DNA from: Pedobacter cryoconitis
GTDB taxonomy: Bacteria; Bacteroidota; Bacteroidia; Sphingobacteriales; Sphingobacteriaceae
NCBI RefSeq assembly: GCF_003259615.1
Contig: NZ_QLLR01000002.1
Location: 62,001-126,000 of the forward strand
Length of the DNA stretch: 64,000 bases
Reading direction: 5' to 3'
How positions within the stretch are numbered: the stretch's first letter is position 1; each line of letters opens with the position of its first letter. This document shows, piece after piece, positions 26,480-34,596 of the stretch. The notes under the pieces are model-generated. The model saw only the letters and a program-made list of their open reading frames with translations. It had not been told where the DNA came from and did no database searches. Both the position numbers and the translations under genes were made by a program.

Positions 26480-27333
26480 CCGTATATAATTTCTTTCAAT
26501 TTGGTGTACAGGTTATATTTTTCAAAGTAGATGTCTTTATTTATTACTGAACCTGGTGCAGGATGAACGATTATTTCCTTAAGATCCTGAACGATATGAG
26601 GACTATCCAGACTTATCGTCCTGTAGTAACGCTGGTCATATACTTCTGCAAGGTTCGGTGCTCCATTGTAAATGGGTGTAGTATTGCATAAAACGCAGTC
26701 TACAAATTTTTCTGTGATATAGTTCTTCTCATTTGAGTTTTCTATAGCTATAGAATATTCATAAGGTAACAAACCGGTGTATTTGTATTTCAAATCTCCC
26801 TTATACCTTGGGTCCTGGATAGTCAGACCACGGCCATAAATATCAATATCCAAATCTGATTCTAAGATTTTAACTAATACATCTATTCTTTTGTGATAAT
26901 TGGCAATATTAAAATATAGGCCAGATACAATCATAGAGAGCTTTTTCTCTTTCTTGATTTGTTCTGTGTGATCGTAAAAAGAATGGTCTACATGATCATG
27001 GTAAAACATAAAAGCGGGAGTTTCAATGATCTTCCCTCCTAGTTTCACATTATTGTTTTTTTCAAACAGCTCCGGATCATGTACCAGGATATAATCACTA
27101 TTGGTTAAATAGAATTTGTTTTGGTGCGCATCGCTCCAGGAAGGTTCCTGAATCACAGTAATAACTTTGGCCCCGGGTTTCAGAGGGTCATTCGCTCTGT
27201 TAAATACAACGGCATAGTCGTAATCATCGGCCGTTGTAAAGGTTAAAACCTCATCATCAACCTTATAATTTGCTTTGAATCTTATCAACAGGTTTTCAGA
27301 AACCTCGTAGTCAGAAAAAAATTTAATCTTCAT
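26476..27333 (-). CDS. GT10 family (alpha-1,3-fucosyltransferase-like) glycosyltransferase
   Basis: Paralogue of 21982-22854 with the same length and order of motifs: MKIKFFSDYEVSENLL at the start, YDYAVVFNRAND, then the GDP-sugar motif YSIAIENSNEKNYITEKFVD and CNTTPIYNGAPNL. Having two GT10 genes in one regulon suggests either two acceptors or a duplicated step. The start at 27333 is 29 nt after the -10 box start of site 5. Fucose is the best guess for the donor sugar, not proven. Confidence 0.87.
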   Translation of the reverse strand: MKIKFFSDYEVSENLLIRFKANYKVDDEVLTFTTADDYDYAVVFNRANDPLKPGAKVITVIQEPSWSDAHQNKFYLTNSDYILVHDPELFEKNNNVKLGGKIIETPAFMFYHDHVDHSFYDHTEQIKKEKKLSMIVSGLYFNIANYHKRIDVLVKILESDLDIDIYGRGLTIQDPRYKGDLKYKYTGLLPYEYSIAIENSNEKNYITEKFVDCVLCNTTPIYNGAPNLAEVYDQRYYRTISLDSPHIVQDLKEIIVHPAPGSVINKDIYFEKYNLYTKLKEIIYG

Positions 27334-27354
27334 CGTTTATAATTTTACTTATTT

Positions 27355-27445
27355 CTAAGTTAAAAATTAGCTGGTTGAATCGTGCTACACATAGGATTAT
27401 GGGACTTTTGGCCCTATCATCAAGCGTGAATCCTTTCTAAATTGT
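27355..27445. promoter_or_regulatory. Divergent palindromic operator with two -10 boxes (site 5)
   Basis: Palindrome GGGACTTTTGGCCC at 27401-27414. Plus: TAAATTGT at 27438-27445, 23 bp on, for the GT2 gene at 27463. Minus: TAACTTAG from 27362, 38 bp on, for the GT10 gene. Confidence 0.85.
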
Positions 27446-27462
27446 GATTAAAAGACAGTATT

Positions 27463-28107
27463 ATGAATTCACCAATGGTATCCTGTATTATGCCCACTGC
27501 AAACAGAGAAAAGTTCATTCCTTTTGCTATTGCATATTTTTTAAATCAGACTTATCGAAATAAGGAACTGATTATTGTAGATGATGGAAAGAAGTCTGTA
27601 GCTCATTTAATACCTAAACATCCAAGTATCAGGTATTATTATGTAGATGATCCAATTGGAACAGTAGGATTAAAGCGTAATTATGCTTGTGAACTTACCA
27701 GGGGCGAGATCATTATGCACCTGGATGATGATGATTGGTATGCGCATGATTGGCTTAGACAACAGGTTAATTTTCTATTAGCTTCTGAGGCAGATATGTG
27801 CGGTATACAGCATATCCATTATTATTCGGTTATTCTGGATAAGATTTATACCGTGGTAAGGGAGTATAAAGGTATTCCAAACCCAATGAATTGGGTGGCC
27901 GGGGGAACATTGGCTTATTGGAAATCATTCTGGAAGGCGCATCCTTTTAAAGATTTACAGACAGGTGAGGACGATGATTTTATTCAGAATTCTGGCGGCA
28001 AGCTATTTATACATGATTATAATGATGGGTTTGTTGCGTTATTACATCCCCATAATACTGTAGTGAGAAGTTTTGAAAATCCTAAACACAAATCGCTAAA
28101 GTCATGA
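27463..28107 (+). CDS. Short GT2 glycosyltransferase (MPTANR subfamily)
   Basis: GT-A fold family 2 glycosyltransferase of 214 residues, shorter than the usual 250-330, containing little more than the catalytic domain. VSCIMPTANREKFIP opens the fold, ELIIVDDGKKS is the first acidic strand, and IIMHLDDDDWYAHDW is the metal-binding DXD region; TGEDDDFI is the late ED motif with the likely catalytic base. It is closely related to the genes at 29683, 32189, 32851 and both halves of 48434. The next GT2 gene overlaps it by 4 bp. Donor and acceptor are unknown. Confidence 0.86.
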   Translation: MNSPMVSCIMPTANREKFIPFAIAYFLNQTYRNKELIIVDDGKKSVAHLIPKHPSIRYYYVDDPIGTVGLKRNYACELTRGEIIMHLDDDDWYAHDWLRQQVNFLLASEADMCGIQHIHYYSVILDKIYTVVREYKGIPNPMNWVAGGTLAYWKSFWKAHPFKDLQTGEDDDFIQNSGGKLFIHDYNDGFVALLHPHNTVVRSFENPKHKSLKS

Positions 28108-28826
28108 AAGTAAAATTATCACATCCGCTGATTTCCTGTATCTGTATTACGCAGAACAGGCCGACGTTATTGCTTAAGGCAATTGTTAGTTTTGATACAC
28201 AGAATTATCCTAATAGAGAGTTGGTTATTTCTTATCCAAAACAGGATTTGGAAACGAAACTTTTAATAGATAGTATACTTGAGCTATCAGATTTGAGAAT
28301 TGTACGGGTAGAACGTGAAGGAAATGAATCATTAGGTTCGGCAAGAAATAATGCAATTGCAAATTGTAATGGAGATTATATTTGTTTATGGGATGACGAT
28401 GATTGGTATCACTATCAAAGACTTGCGCATCAATACAATACAATGCGGATTAATGGGCAGTTCCGTGAAGCTAGTATAATGACACGTGTGATGTTATTTG
28501 ATGTCACAACTCAGCAGGGCTATCTATCTTTCCCCTATCTTTGGTGTGGAAGTCTATTATGCAGAAAGGACCATATTTTGCAACATCCATTTACAAATAC
28601 TAATGTTGCTGAAGACTCGCACATTGTCAAGTACCTGGAATCCAGAAAACTCTTGCATTATATCTCCGATAGTGCTTTTCTATATCTTTATGTTTATCAC
28701 GGTAGCAACACCCTTAATTATTTCCATTTTTCTTATTATTTAAAGAAAAGTGAAACGCTGGATCAGGAAACTACGAATTGGATGCGTAATCTTATGGACA
28801 TTAAAGTGGAGGTATTACCCTCCTGA
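28104..28826 (+). CDS. Short GT2 glycosyltransferase (SCICITxNRP subfamily)
   Basis: Family 2 glycosyltransferase of 240 residues. LISCICITQNRPTLLLKAI starts the fold, GDYICLWDDDDWYHYQRL holds the DXD region, and VAEDSHIVKYL is the late acidic motif. It forms a second GT2 subfamily with 31461-32156, distinct from the MPTANR group. The start overlaps the upstream GT2 stop by 4 bp, so the two are coupled, and a pair with one member of each subfamily recurs in this locus. Confidence 0.85.
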   Translation: MKVKLSHPLISCICITQNRPTLLLKAIVSFDTQNYPNRELVISYPKQDLETKLLIDSILELSDLRIVRVEREGNESLGSARNNAIANCNGDYICLWDDDDWYHYQRLAHQYNTMRINGQFREASIMTRVMLFDVTTQQGYLSFPYLWCGSLLCRKDHILQHPFTNTNVAEDSHIVKYLESRKLLHYISDSAFLYLYVYHGSNTLNYFHFSYYLKKSETLDQETTNWMRNLMDIKVEVLPS

Positions 28827-28847
28827 TTATTGATGGTGCCAGCTTTA

Positions 28848-29558
28848 TCATTTCAACCGGGCTGCCCAGATTGGATAAGGCTGGCCATCCCTGACAAAAT
28901 CAAGAAAATAGGTTTCATCGGGAATAATTCCTGATTGATAGGTTTTTCGTAATACGCTGAATATACTTTGATCATGACGATGATCGATAAATTCGCTATG
29001 CTGAGCATTTTTATCTTTATCATCAGTAAATAATAAAGGATTTTCACACAAAGCACCATACCATTTATTAACTAATAAAGTGGTGTGGGCACATTTTCTT
29101 AGCAAAAGTACACCAGCTACCAGCTGATTTGATCTGATTACCGCTTCTGAGGTTTTGAAATAATCAAATACTTCTTGCTTAGTATATTCGATTTCTTTGT
29201 GTGGCAGTTCAAAACTGAGACATCCGGTTTTTGATTGGTTCAATAGTTCGATATATTCTTTAAATCGCTTTTCTCCTTTATTATTAATCATACAGCCAGC
29301 ATCACAATAAATCAGGATGTCATTCTCCTCCATCGATTCTAATGTCTTCTGAACGAAATAAGGTTTCCAGATCCAAAATCCTCCTCCTTTGCGATAACTC
29401 AGGGTGTCTTCAAAATACGTACTAAATGCAGGGTCAATATCCTCAGGAGTAAAGACTGTCACCTGATCAAAAAAATGTGATGCTAATGCTGTTTCTTTAA
29501 AAAAATCTCTTTGCGACGCATATTCGGCATCCCCATAACTGATTAAATGTATTTTCAT
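28848..29558 (-). CDS. Glycosyltransferase with GGGFWIWKP motif
   Basis: Protein of 237 residues of a Bacteroidota glycosyltransferase group marked by SYRKGGGFWIWKPYFVQKTL and, shortly after, NDILIYCDAGC, which supplies the metal-binding acid as in GT32 and GT8-like enzymes. I chose the ATG at 29558 (MKIHLISYGD) because site 6 places the -10 box start 22 nt upstream; the longer frame from 29576 would begin before transcription does. Sugar specificity is unknown. It is divergent from the GT2 gene at 29683 and convergent with 28104-28826. Confidence 0.78.
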   Translation of the reverse strand: MKIHLISYGDAEYASQRDFFKETALASHFFDQVTVFTPEDIDPAFSTYFEDTLSYRKGGGFWIWKPYFVQKTLESMEENDILIYCDAGCMINNKGEKRFKEYIELLNQSKTGCLSFELPHKEIEYTKQEVFDYFKTSEAVIRSNQLVAGVLLLRKCAHTTLLVNKWYGALCENPLLFTDDKDKNAQHSEFIDHRHDQSIFSVLRKTYQSGIIPDETYFLDFVRDGQPYPIWAARLK

Positions 29559-29572
29559 ATAAATCATTTTTA

Positions 29573-29663
29573 ACAAGTTACAAAAAATAGAAAATCAAGT
29601 ATGGTCATAGTGATTTTGGGGACTTTTGACCCTATCCCCGGTACTTAAACGTTGTTAAATTAG
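29573..29663. promoter_or_regulatory. Divergent palindromic operator with two -10 boxes (site 6)
   Basis: Palindrome GGGACTTTTGACCC at 29619-29632. Plus: TAAATTAG at 29656-29663, 23 bp on. Minus: TAACTTGT from 29580, 38 bp on. Confidence 0.87.
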
Positions 29664-29682
29664 GCATATATAAATTAAACAT

Positions 29683-30324
29683 ATGACAAACCAACCACTA
29701 GTATCTTGTATTATGCCTACTGCGAACAGGCAGAAATATATTCCTCTTGCCTTAAATCATTTTTTAAATCAGGATTATATTAACGCAGAGTTAGTCATTA
29801 TTGATGATGGGAAAGAATCTATAGCACCCCTGATTCCAAATGATTCCCGTATCAAATATCTCTATACTAAACCTTTAGGAACTATTGGAGCTAAAAGGAA
29901 TTTCGCCTGTACCATGGCAAAGGGAGAAATTATCATGCACTGGGATGACGATGACTTTTATGCTCCGGACTGGATTAGTAAACAATATGATTATTTGATA
30001 ACATCAGGAGCAGATATTTGTGGGATTGAACATATCCATTTCTTCTCACCGGTAACAGACACCTTATGGATGGGGACTGCGATGAATAGAAATAATCCAT
30101 CAAATCCAAGTCAATGGCTAAGCGGAGCAACTTTAGCCTATAGAAAATCTTTTTGGGAGACTAATCCGTTCACAGATGTGCAAACTGGAGAAGATGATAA
30201 TTTTATCTCTAAACCAGGAGCTGTAGTTTTTGCACATGATTATATTGACGGGTTTGTTGCTGTTTTACATCCGCGTAATACTACAGTTAAGTATTTTGAA
30301 AACCCTAAACATAAAGTACCTTAG
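29683..30324 (+). CDS. Short GT2 glycosyltransferase (MPTANR subfamily)
   Basis: Family 2 enzyme of 213 residues, paralogous to 27463-28107. VSCIMPTANRQKYIPLALNH, IIDDGKESIAPLI and IIMHWDDDDFYAPDW carry the nucleotide-sugar and metal motifs; TGEDDNFI is the late acidic motif. It is a single-gene plus-strand unit from site 6, convergent with 30331-31050 with only 6 bp between stops. Sequence drift from its paralogues is concentrated in the middle acceptor-facing part (residues 105-160), as expected if acceptors differ. Confidence 0.86.
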   Translation: MTNQPLVSCIMPTANRQKYIPLALNHFLNQDYINAELVIIDDGKESIAPLIPNDSRIKYLYTKPLGTIGAKRNFACTMAKGEIIMHWDDDDFYAPDWISKQYDYLITSGADICGIEHIHFFSPVTDTLWMGTAMNRNNPSNPSQWLSGATLAYRKSFWETNPFTDVQTGEDDNFISKPGAVVFAHDYIDGFVAVLHPRNTTVKYFENPKHKVP

Positions 30325-30330
30325 ACTGGG

Positions 30331-31050
30331 TTATAATAAAACCCAGTCTTGACCTGTCCTGTATTTCCACTTTTTATCAAAATAAACAGTTTCCTTTTCT
30401 GTAAGTTCATCCTGCCTTTCTATAGTTTGGCTATTCAACGTTTTGTTTTCCAGATGATCTACAAATGAAGAAGTAACTAACATGTGGTTCAACTTCAACA
30501 CCCAAAGGGTATTGGAATAATCGTTATCTGCACACCAGAATTTATAATTCCGATCTGGTTTCCCCGTAAGACGTAATACATCACGTTTAAGAAAAAGGCA
30601 CCAACCTGCAACTTCATTTCTGATTCGATAGCCTAGCTTTGGGCCATCATTCTTTTTAAATCCCATTTTTGGATGGTGGAGTGTACAAAATGGAGAAGCG
30701 CTGGAAAGATCTGTAAACTGGTTAAAAGGTATAAGAATTTCTGTTGCCCACTGGGGATGAAAAATCAGATCATTATTGCAAAGACAAAGATATGGAGCTG
30801 AAGTCATTTCAATTCCAATGTTCATGTAATTGTGGTAACCAAATTCCTGGTCCGGATAAATGGTTTGTGTATTTTCATACTGAAAGGGTTTAATTGATTT
30901 CTCCGATTCGACTACAATGACGTTAAACTTGATTTCCTCAGGATCTTCAGATTTCATCAATGAATTAACACAGTCTATAGTAACCTTTTTTAATTCATCT
31001 GTTTGGGCGTAACTCAAAATAATGATGTCAATTTCTACTTTTTCTTTCAT
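30331..31050 (-). CDS. GT2-like glycosyltransferase, NND-type
   Basis: Paralogue of 25457-26170, 239 residues. EIDIIILSYAQTDELKK, LCLCNNDLIFHPQWATEI and FWCADNDYSNTLWVL line up without gaps of note, and ASPFCTLHHPKMGF is shared. The start lies 26 nt after the minus -10 box start of site 7. The two paralogues each sit on the minus side of a divergent site, supporting the idea that whole cassettes were duplicated. Confidence 0.83.
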   Translation of the reverse strand: MKEKVEIDIIILSYAQTDELKKVTIDCVNSLMKSEDPEEIKFNVIVVESEKSIKPFQYENTQTIYPDQEFGYHNYMNIGIEMTSAPYLCLCNNDLIFHPQWATEILIPFNQFTDLSSASPFCTLHHPKMGFKKNDGPKLGYRIRNEVAGWCLFLKRDVLRLTGKPDRNYKFWCADNDYSNTLWVLKLNHMLVTSSFVDHLENKTLNSQTIERQDELTEKETVYFDKKWKYRTGQDWVLL

Positions 31051-31068
31051 CGTTTAAATCTATTTCCG

Positions 31069-31159
31069 ACAAGTTACAAAGAAATCAAAATGTCATATAA
31101 CAGATTAAACTTTTGGGACATTTGACCCTATTACCTCCATGCTGATTCATGTAATTTTA
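31069..31159. promoter_or_regulatory. Divergent palindromic operator with two -10 boxes (site 7)
   Basis: Palindrome GGGACATTTGACCC at 31115-31128. Plus: TAATTTTA at 31152-31159, 23 bp on, for the first small-protein gene. Minus: TAACTTGT from 31076, 38 bp on. Confidence 0.87.
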
Positions 31160-31182
31160 GCCTAAACATTAAAAAATTCATT

Positions 31183-31440
31183 ATGGCAAGATCATGGTAT
31201 GCGTTTATACCGGGCGGCGACCCGACTGACATCGAGAGATATTGGAAAGCATCAGTTAAGCATTCCTGTTTATGTGGAACTCAGATTTGCGCGATTTATG
31301 CAAAAGGTGTGGGTATTACTCCAGATGTCCCTCTTTCTCCAAATATTCAAGAATATATTAAGAATGCTCTTATAACTGGTCAATTACAACCAGAAACTCC
31401 TATAGACAGTAAAAAACATGTGTACTTGAGGCTTCCTTAA
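31183..31440 (+). CDS. MARSWYA-family small protein, copy 1
   Basis: Eighty-five residues, no signal peptide, no known family. It shares with the tandem copies at 34.2-35.8 kb the start MARSWYA, a G-x-GDP turn, a cysteine cluster just before CAIYA (here CLCGTQICAIYAKG), a proline, an NIQEYI segment matching NLRGYI, and a C-terminal K-x-VYL. It is the most diverged of the MARSWYA copies and the only one at the head of an operon with three GT2 genes (31461, 32189, 32851). That setting suggests it is an acceptor, carrier or partner of those enzymes; no RiPP modification enzyme of a known class is present. Confidence 0.8.
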   Translation: MARSWYAFIPGGDPTDIERYWKASVKHSCLCGTQICAIYAKGVGITPDVPLSPNIQEYIKNALITGQLQPETPIDSKKHVYLRLP

Positions 31441-31460
31441 ACTTGACTTAATACTTTCTT

Positions 31461-32156
31461 ATGAATCAGTCCTATCCTTTAATTTCCTGTATATGCATTA
31501 CGAGTAACAGGCCTGCACAGCTCAGCGTAGCAATTTCTTGTTTTGTTGCACAAAATTACCCGAACAAGGAGTTAGTAATTTCTTATCCTAAAAATGATTT
31601 GTCTAGTAAAGAGGTAGTTGAAAACGTACGAAAAGATGAAAGCTGGAAGATTATGTTAATAGAACGTCCGGCAGATGAATCTTTGGGCAATGCCAGAAAC
31701 CATTTGATTGCTAAATGCTCTGGAGATTATGTTTGTATATGGGATGATGATGATTGGTATCATCCCAGCAGATTGACTTATCAATTCAACAGCATGCAAA
31801 TTATTGGACAACGCTATCAGGCAAGTGTACTGTCACAGATTTTACTCTATGATGCAACTACAAAAAAAGCTTATCAATCTTTTTCATATACCTGGGATGG
31901 AACCATATTATGCAGGAAGGAAATATTGCTACAAAATCAGTATGCAAATGCCAATCTCGGAGAAGACACACATGTCATTACATTTTTGTCAGGCAGAAAG
32001 CTTTTACATCAAATAGAAGGTGTTCCTTTCTTATATGTTTATATCTATCATGGAACAAATTCATGGAACTATAAACATTTTGAATATTTCATGAATAAGA
32101 GTCTGTTGCTGGATGAAGAAATAACAGCCGACATAATCAAAATGATAAATAACTGA
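31461..32156 (+). CDS. Short GT2 glycosyltransferase (SCICITxNRP subfamily)
   Basis: Paralogue of 28104-28826, 231 residues. LISCICITSNRPAQLSVAI, ELVISYPKNDL, GDYVCIWDDDDWYHPSRL and LGEDTHVITFL correspond motif by motif. It lies 20 bp after the small-protein gene and 32 bp before the next GT2 gene, all in one transcript from site 7. The sugar is unknown. Confidence 0.85.
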   Translation: MNQSYPLISCICITSNRPAQLSVAISCFVAQNYPNKELVISYPKNDLSSKEVVENVRKDESWKIMLIERPADESLGNARNHLIAKCSGDYVCIWDDDDWYHPSRLTYQFNSMQIIGQRYQASVLSQILLYDATTKKAYQSFSYTWDGTILCRKEILLQNQYANANLGEDTHVITFLSGRKLLHQIEGVPFLYVYIYHGTNSWNYKHFEYFMNKSLLLDEEITADIIKMINN

Positions 32157-32188
32157 CAAATTACGCTTAATTCTTAAAAAACAATCTT

Positions 32189-32854
32189 ATGATAAACTTA
32201 CCTCTTGTGTCCTGTATAATGCCTACAGCAAACAGACAAAAATTCATCCCTTTTGCTATCGATTATTTTTTGAAACAGGATTATCCCAATGCGGAACTCG
32301 TGATTGTAGATGATGGAATCAACTCCATTGCCTCGTTGATACCGGACCATCCAAAAATTAAATACTATTATACGGAACCTTTAGGAACTATTGGTATTAA
32401 GCGTAACTATGCTTGTGAGAAAGCAGAGGGCGAAATCATTATGCACTGGGATGACGATGACTATTATGCACCCAGCTGGATTAGTAAGATAACAGATGCG
32501 TTGCTGACTTCGGGAGCTGATATAGCAGGCTTGAACCGTGTGATTTTTTATTCTCCATCTGTTGATAAACGCTGGATGTATGAAGATTCAGAATTAGACA
32601 AACCATGGTTATGTGGTGCCACAATGACTTATAGAAAATCTTTTTGGCAACAACATCCTTTCATTGATCTCCAAGTTGGTGAAGACTACGATTTTGTCTG
32701 GAATTCTGGAGCCAAAATCTTCGCATTGGACTATCTGGAGGGGTTTGTAGCCATCTTACACGCGCACAATACAAGTATAAAACCTATTGAGAATCCCAAA
32801 CACAAAAAGCACGCAACCAGCTGGGATGAACCTGAAGAAGAAAAGGAATCATGA
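32189..32854 (+). CDS. Short GT2 glycosyltransferase (MPTANR subfamily)
   Basis: Family 2 enzyme of 221 residues: VSCIMPTANRQKFIPFAIDY, LVIVDDGINSIASL, EIIMHWDDDDYYAPSW and VGEDYDFVWNSG. It is closest to the next gene, with which it overlaps by 4 bp, so the pair probably arose by tandem duplication. An acidic tail (EPEEEKES) follows the catalytic domain. Confidence 0.86.
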   Translation: MINLPLVSCIMPTANRQKFIPFAIDYFLKQDYPNAELVIVDDGINSIASLIPDHPKIKYYYTEPLGTIGIKRNYACEKAEGEIIMHWDDDDYYAPSWISKITDALLTSGADIAGLNRVIFYSPSVDKRWMYEDSELDKPWLCGATMTYRKSFWQQHPFIDLQVGEDYDFVWNSGAKIFALDYLEGFVAILHAHNTSIKPIENPKHKKHATSWDEPEEEKES

Positions 32855-33546
32855 ACACGCCCTTGGTATCCTGTATTATGCCAACTGCCAACCGACCCAA
32901 TTTTGTCGCATTAGCAGTAGATCATTTTCTAAACCAGGATTTTAGAAATGCAGAGCTGATCATTATAGATGATGGAAAAAAATCAGTGAGGTCTTTATTA
33001 CCCGATCATTATCGAATTAAATATTTTTATACTGATCCTCTAGGTAGTATCGGGGTAAAAAGAAATTTTGCTTGTGAAAAGGCCGGGGGAGAAATCATTA
33101 TGCATTGGGATGATGATGACTGGTATGCTTACGATTGGATCAGCAAATCAGTTAATTTCTTGAATGAATCTAAAGCAGATATATCAGGTTTGGCAAAGAT
33201 TATCTTCTTCTCTCCAAGAGCCGGTAAATTCTGGAAATATGATGGGGATCGCCTTGAGCATCCATGGCTTGCTGGAGCAACAATGGCTTACAAAAAATCT
33301 TTCTGGCAAACGCATCCATTTAAGGATTTACAGATTGGAGAAGATTATGATTATTCCTGGAATACCGGTGCCAGAATTTATGCACATGATTATTCTGATG
33401 GTTTCATTGCCACTTTACATAATTCAAACACGACTTTAAAACCTTTTGAAGATCCGCGACATAAAAGAGAATATGCAAGTAACTGGATGGAAGTTCAATA
33501 TGAGGGGAAAACCGAAAACCCTAAAAAGAGTAGGTATTACTATTAA
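32851..33546 (+). CDS. Short GT2 glycosyltransferase (MPTANR subfamily)
   Basis: Family 2 enzyme of 231 residues: VSCIMPTANRPNFVALAVDH, LIIIDDGKKSVRSLL, EIIMHWDDDDWYAYDW and IGEDYDYSWNTG. The last 13 codons (33508-33546) include a stretch whose DNA, CCGAAAACCCTAAAAAGAGT, recurs upstream of the tandem small-protein genes, which links the history of this gene to that array. It is followed after 11 bp by a diverged small-protein gene. Confidence 0.86.
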   Translation: MNTPLVSCIMPTANRPNFVALAVDHFLNQDFRNAELIIIDDGKKSVRSLLPDHYRIKYFYTDPLGSIGVKRNFACEKAGGEIIMHWDDDDWYAYDWISKSVNFLNESKADISGLAKIIFFSPRAGKFWKYDGDRLEHPWLAGATMAYKKSFWQTHPFKDLQIGEDYDYSWNTGARIYAHDYSDGFIATLHNSNTTLKPFEDPRHKREYASNWMEVQYEGKTENPKKSRYYY

Positions 33547-33557
33547 AAAATTATTCT

Positions 33558-33845
33558 ATGCCTTGGTATCAATTTATTAACAATGAAATGGACATTTGTG
33601 ATCCAGATAGTTATATTATATTAGACAAAATACCAGAAACAGCAGATGGACCTTATTTAAGTGCCATTTTTGCAGATGAGATACCTGATGATCCTGAACG
33701 CAGACCTGATATTGAAGGTACTCCGGGACTGCTGATTTATATTATTCGTGCACTAGCTAAAAGCAAAGGTCAGCCCTTTTCCAATTTTCCACCTGTTCCA
33801 TTAGAAGTAAGGATGTCTGCTAAGCCTGCCGGAGATATTTTATAA
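33558..33845 (+). CDS. Diverged MARSWYA-like small protein without cysteines in the core
   Basis: Ninety-five residues. MPWYQF matches the W-Y-aromatic start of the MARSWYA proteins; DPDSY, LSAIFADE (for CAIYATG), IEGTPGLLIYIIRALA (for NLRGYI) and a proline-rich tail occur in the same order, but the cysteine before AIYA is replaced by serine. The only cysteine is near residue 14. It is the last gene of the site-7 operon and is followed by two hairpins. The relationship is read from motif order, not from a computed alignment. Confidence 0.65.
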   Translation: MPWYQFINNEMDICDPDSYIILDKIPETADGPYLSAIFADEIPDDPERRPDIEGTPGLLIYIIRALAKSKGQPFSNFPPVPLEVRMSAKPAGDIL

Positions 33846-33849
33846 TAGT

Positions 33850-33869
33850 CTCACATGTAATAATGTGAG
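33850..33869 (+). repeat. Small hairpin after the site-7 operon
   Basis: Stem CTCACAT/ATGTGAG with a 6-base loop, no T run. It probably protects the transcript end or is a weak terminator before the stronger one downstream. Confidence 0.5.
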
Positions 33870-33887
33870 CTTAATTACGAATAAAAA

Positions 33888-33913
33888 ACCCCTTAATCAA
33901 AAGGGGTCTTTTA
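33888..33913 (+). terminator. Terminator of the site-7 operon
   Basis: ACCCCTT and AAGGGGT arms with a 6-base loop, followed by CTTTTATT. It lies 31 bp before site 8. Confidence 0.75.
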
Positions 33914-33943
33914 TTCAAAAAAAATTGCAGAGAATAAAAGATG

Positions 33944-33988
33944 GGGACTACTGACCCTAGCAAAGCGATACTCATCTTCGTAAATTAG
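33944..33988 (+). promoter_or_regulatory. Palindromic operator and -10 box upstream of the tandem array (site 8)
   Basis: GGGACTACTGACCC at 33944-33957, then TAAATTAG at 33981-33988, 23 bp on. No long-spacing box exists on the minus side, where the neighbouring gene points the other way. Transcription would enter the small-protein array. Confidence 0.75.
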
Positions 33989-33992
33989 TAAT

Positions 33993-34052
33993 ATGAAATC
34001 ATTGATAGAAGTAATTGCTTATCACCCGAAAGATAAAGCAAGTATAAATTAA
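33993..34052 (+). CDS. Possible 19-codon leader or relic ORF
   Basis: The ATG lies 5 bp after the -10 box of site 8, so the transcript would be almost leaderless or start inside it. The frame MKSLIEVIAY... ends after 19 codons. It may be a remnant of a deleted glycosyltransferase gene, since the DNA at 34147-34166 resembles a GT2 3' end. Evidence for translation is weak. Confidence 0.25.
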   Translation: MKSLIEVIAYHPKDKASIN

Positions 34053-34146
34053 ATTTAGAAAAAGCTTTTGATTGTCTGCAGCAATAAAGGCATTGATCCA
34101 AATAATTATACAATCTGACTTATATGCAATGATTAATCATGGGGAA

Positions 34147-34222
34147 GCCGAAAACCTTAAAAAGAGTAGGCATGAAATAAAGTTTTTTGATCTCTTTTTG
34201 ATATACAAAAGAATCATTTATT
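34147..34222 (+). repeat. Leader repeat, unit 1
   Basis: A 76-bp sequence immediately before a MARSWYA gene. It begins with GCCGAAAACCTTAAAAAGAG and ends with the conserved TTTTTGATATACAAAAGAAT just before the ATG. It recurs before the next three genes, with high identity in units 1-3 and only the second half well kept in unit 4. The conserved half looks like a promoter or translation leader. Confidence 0.85.
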
Positions 34223-34474
34223 ATGGCAAGATCATGGTATGCATATAACGGAGTTGGTGACCCTGTAACACTTTCAAGTTACAATTTCGCTTTTTCTAAA
34301 CCGGCTTGTATTAGCGGTGGTAGACTTTGTGCGATTTATGCAACAGGAACTGGAGTAAATCCATCAGTAATATCTGCTAATCTAAGAGGTTATATTGCTG
34401 ACGTTCAATTAACACTGGTAGCAAGACCTGATGGAAGTGCAGCTATTAAAAAATACGCCTACGGTAAAGCTTAA
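34223..34474 (+). CDS. MARSWYA-family small protein, copy 2
   Basis: Eighty-three residues, no signal peptide. Motifs in order: MARSWYAYNGVGDP, SSYNF, KPACISGGRLCAIYATGTG (two cysteines seven residues apart), NLRGYI and a C-terminal KKYAYGKA. It differs from copy 3 at only a handful of residues, in the segment after CI and near the C-terminus, so the two are a recent duplication of about 374 bp including the leader. The function is unknown; the high copy number, leader repeats and nearby glycosyltransferases suggest a secreted or surface precursor or a carrier. Confidence 0.82.
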   Translation: MARSWYAYNGVGDPVTLSSYNFAFSKPACISGGRLCAIYATGTGVNPSVISANLRGYIADVQLTLVARPDGSAAIKKYAYGKA

Positions 34475-34520
34475 TTGGCTTTATAAAATCAGGCATTCTG
34501 TTAAATGAGAACAAGGGCAA

Positions 34521-34596
34521 GCCGAAAACCTTAAAAAGAGTAGGCATAAAATAAAGTTTTTTGATCTCTTTTTGATATACAAAAGAATCATTTATT
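34521..34596 (+). repeat. Leader repeat, unit 2
   Basis: Same 76 bp as unit 1 with one base change near GGCATRAAATAAAG, located 374 bp further on. Unit 1 and 2 plus their genes form a tandem duplication. Confidence 0.87.

Noticed and set aside
25029..31128. The palindrome as the -35 part of an ECF sigma promoter
   Set aside because: The associated -10 boxes are of the normal TAnnTTTG kind, the distances (23 or 38 bp) are too long for a -35 element, and the motif is symmetric.
34147..34222. Leader hairpin AAAAAGAG/CTCTTTTT as an attenuator
   Set aside because: The left arm is lost in unit 4 while the rest of the leader is conserved, so the stem is probably not the selected feature.
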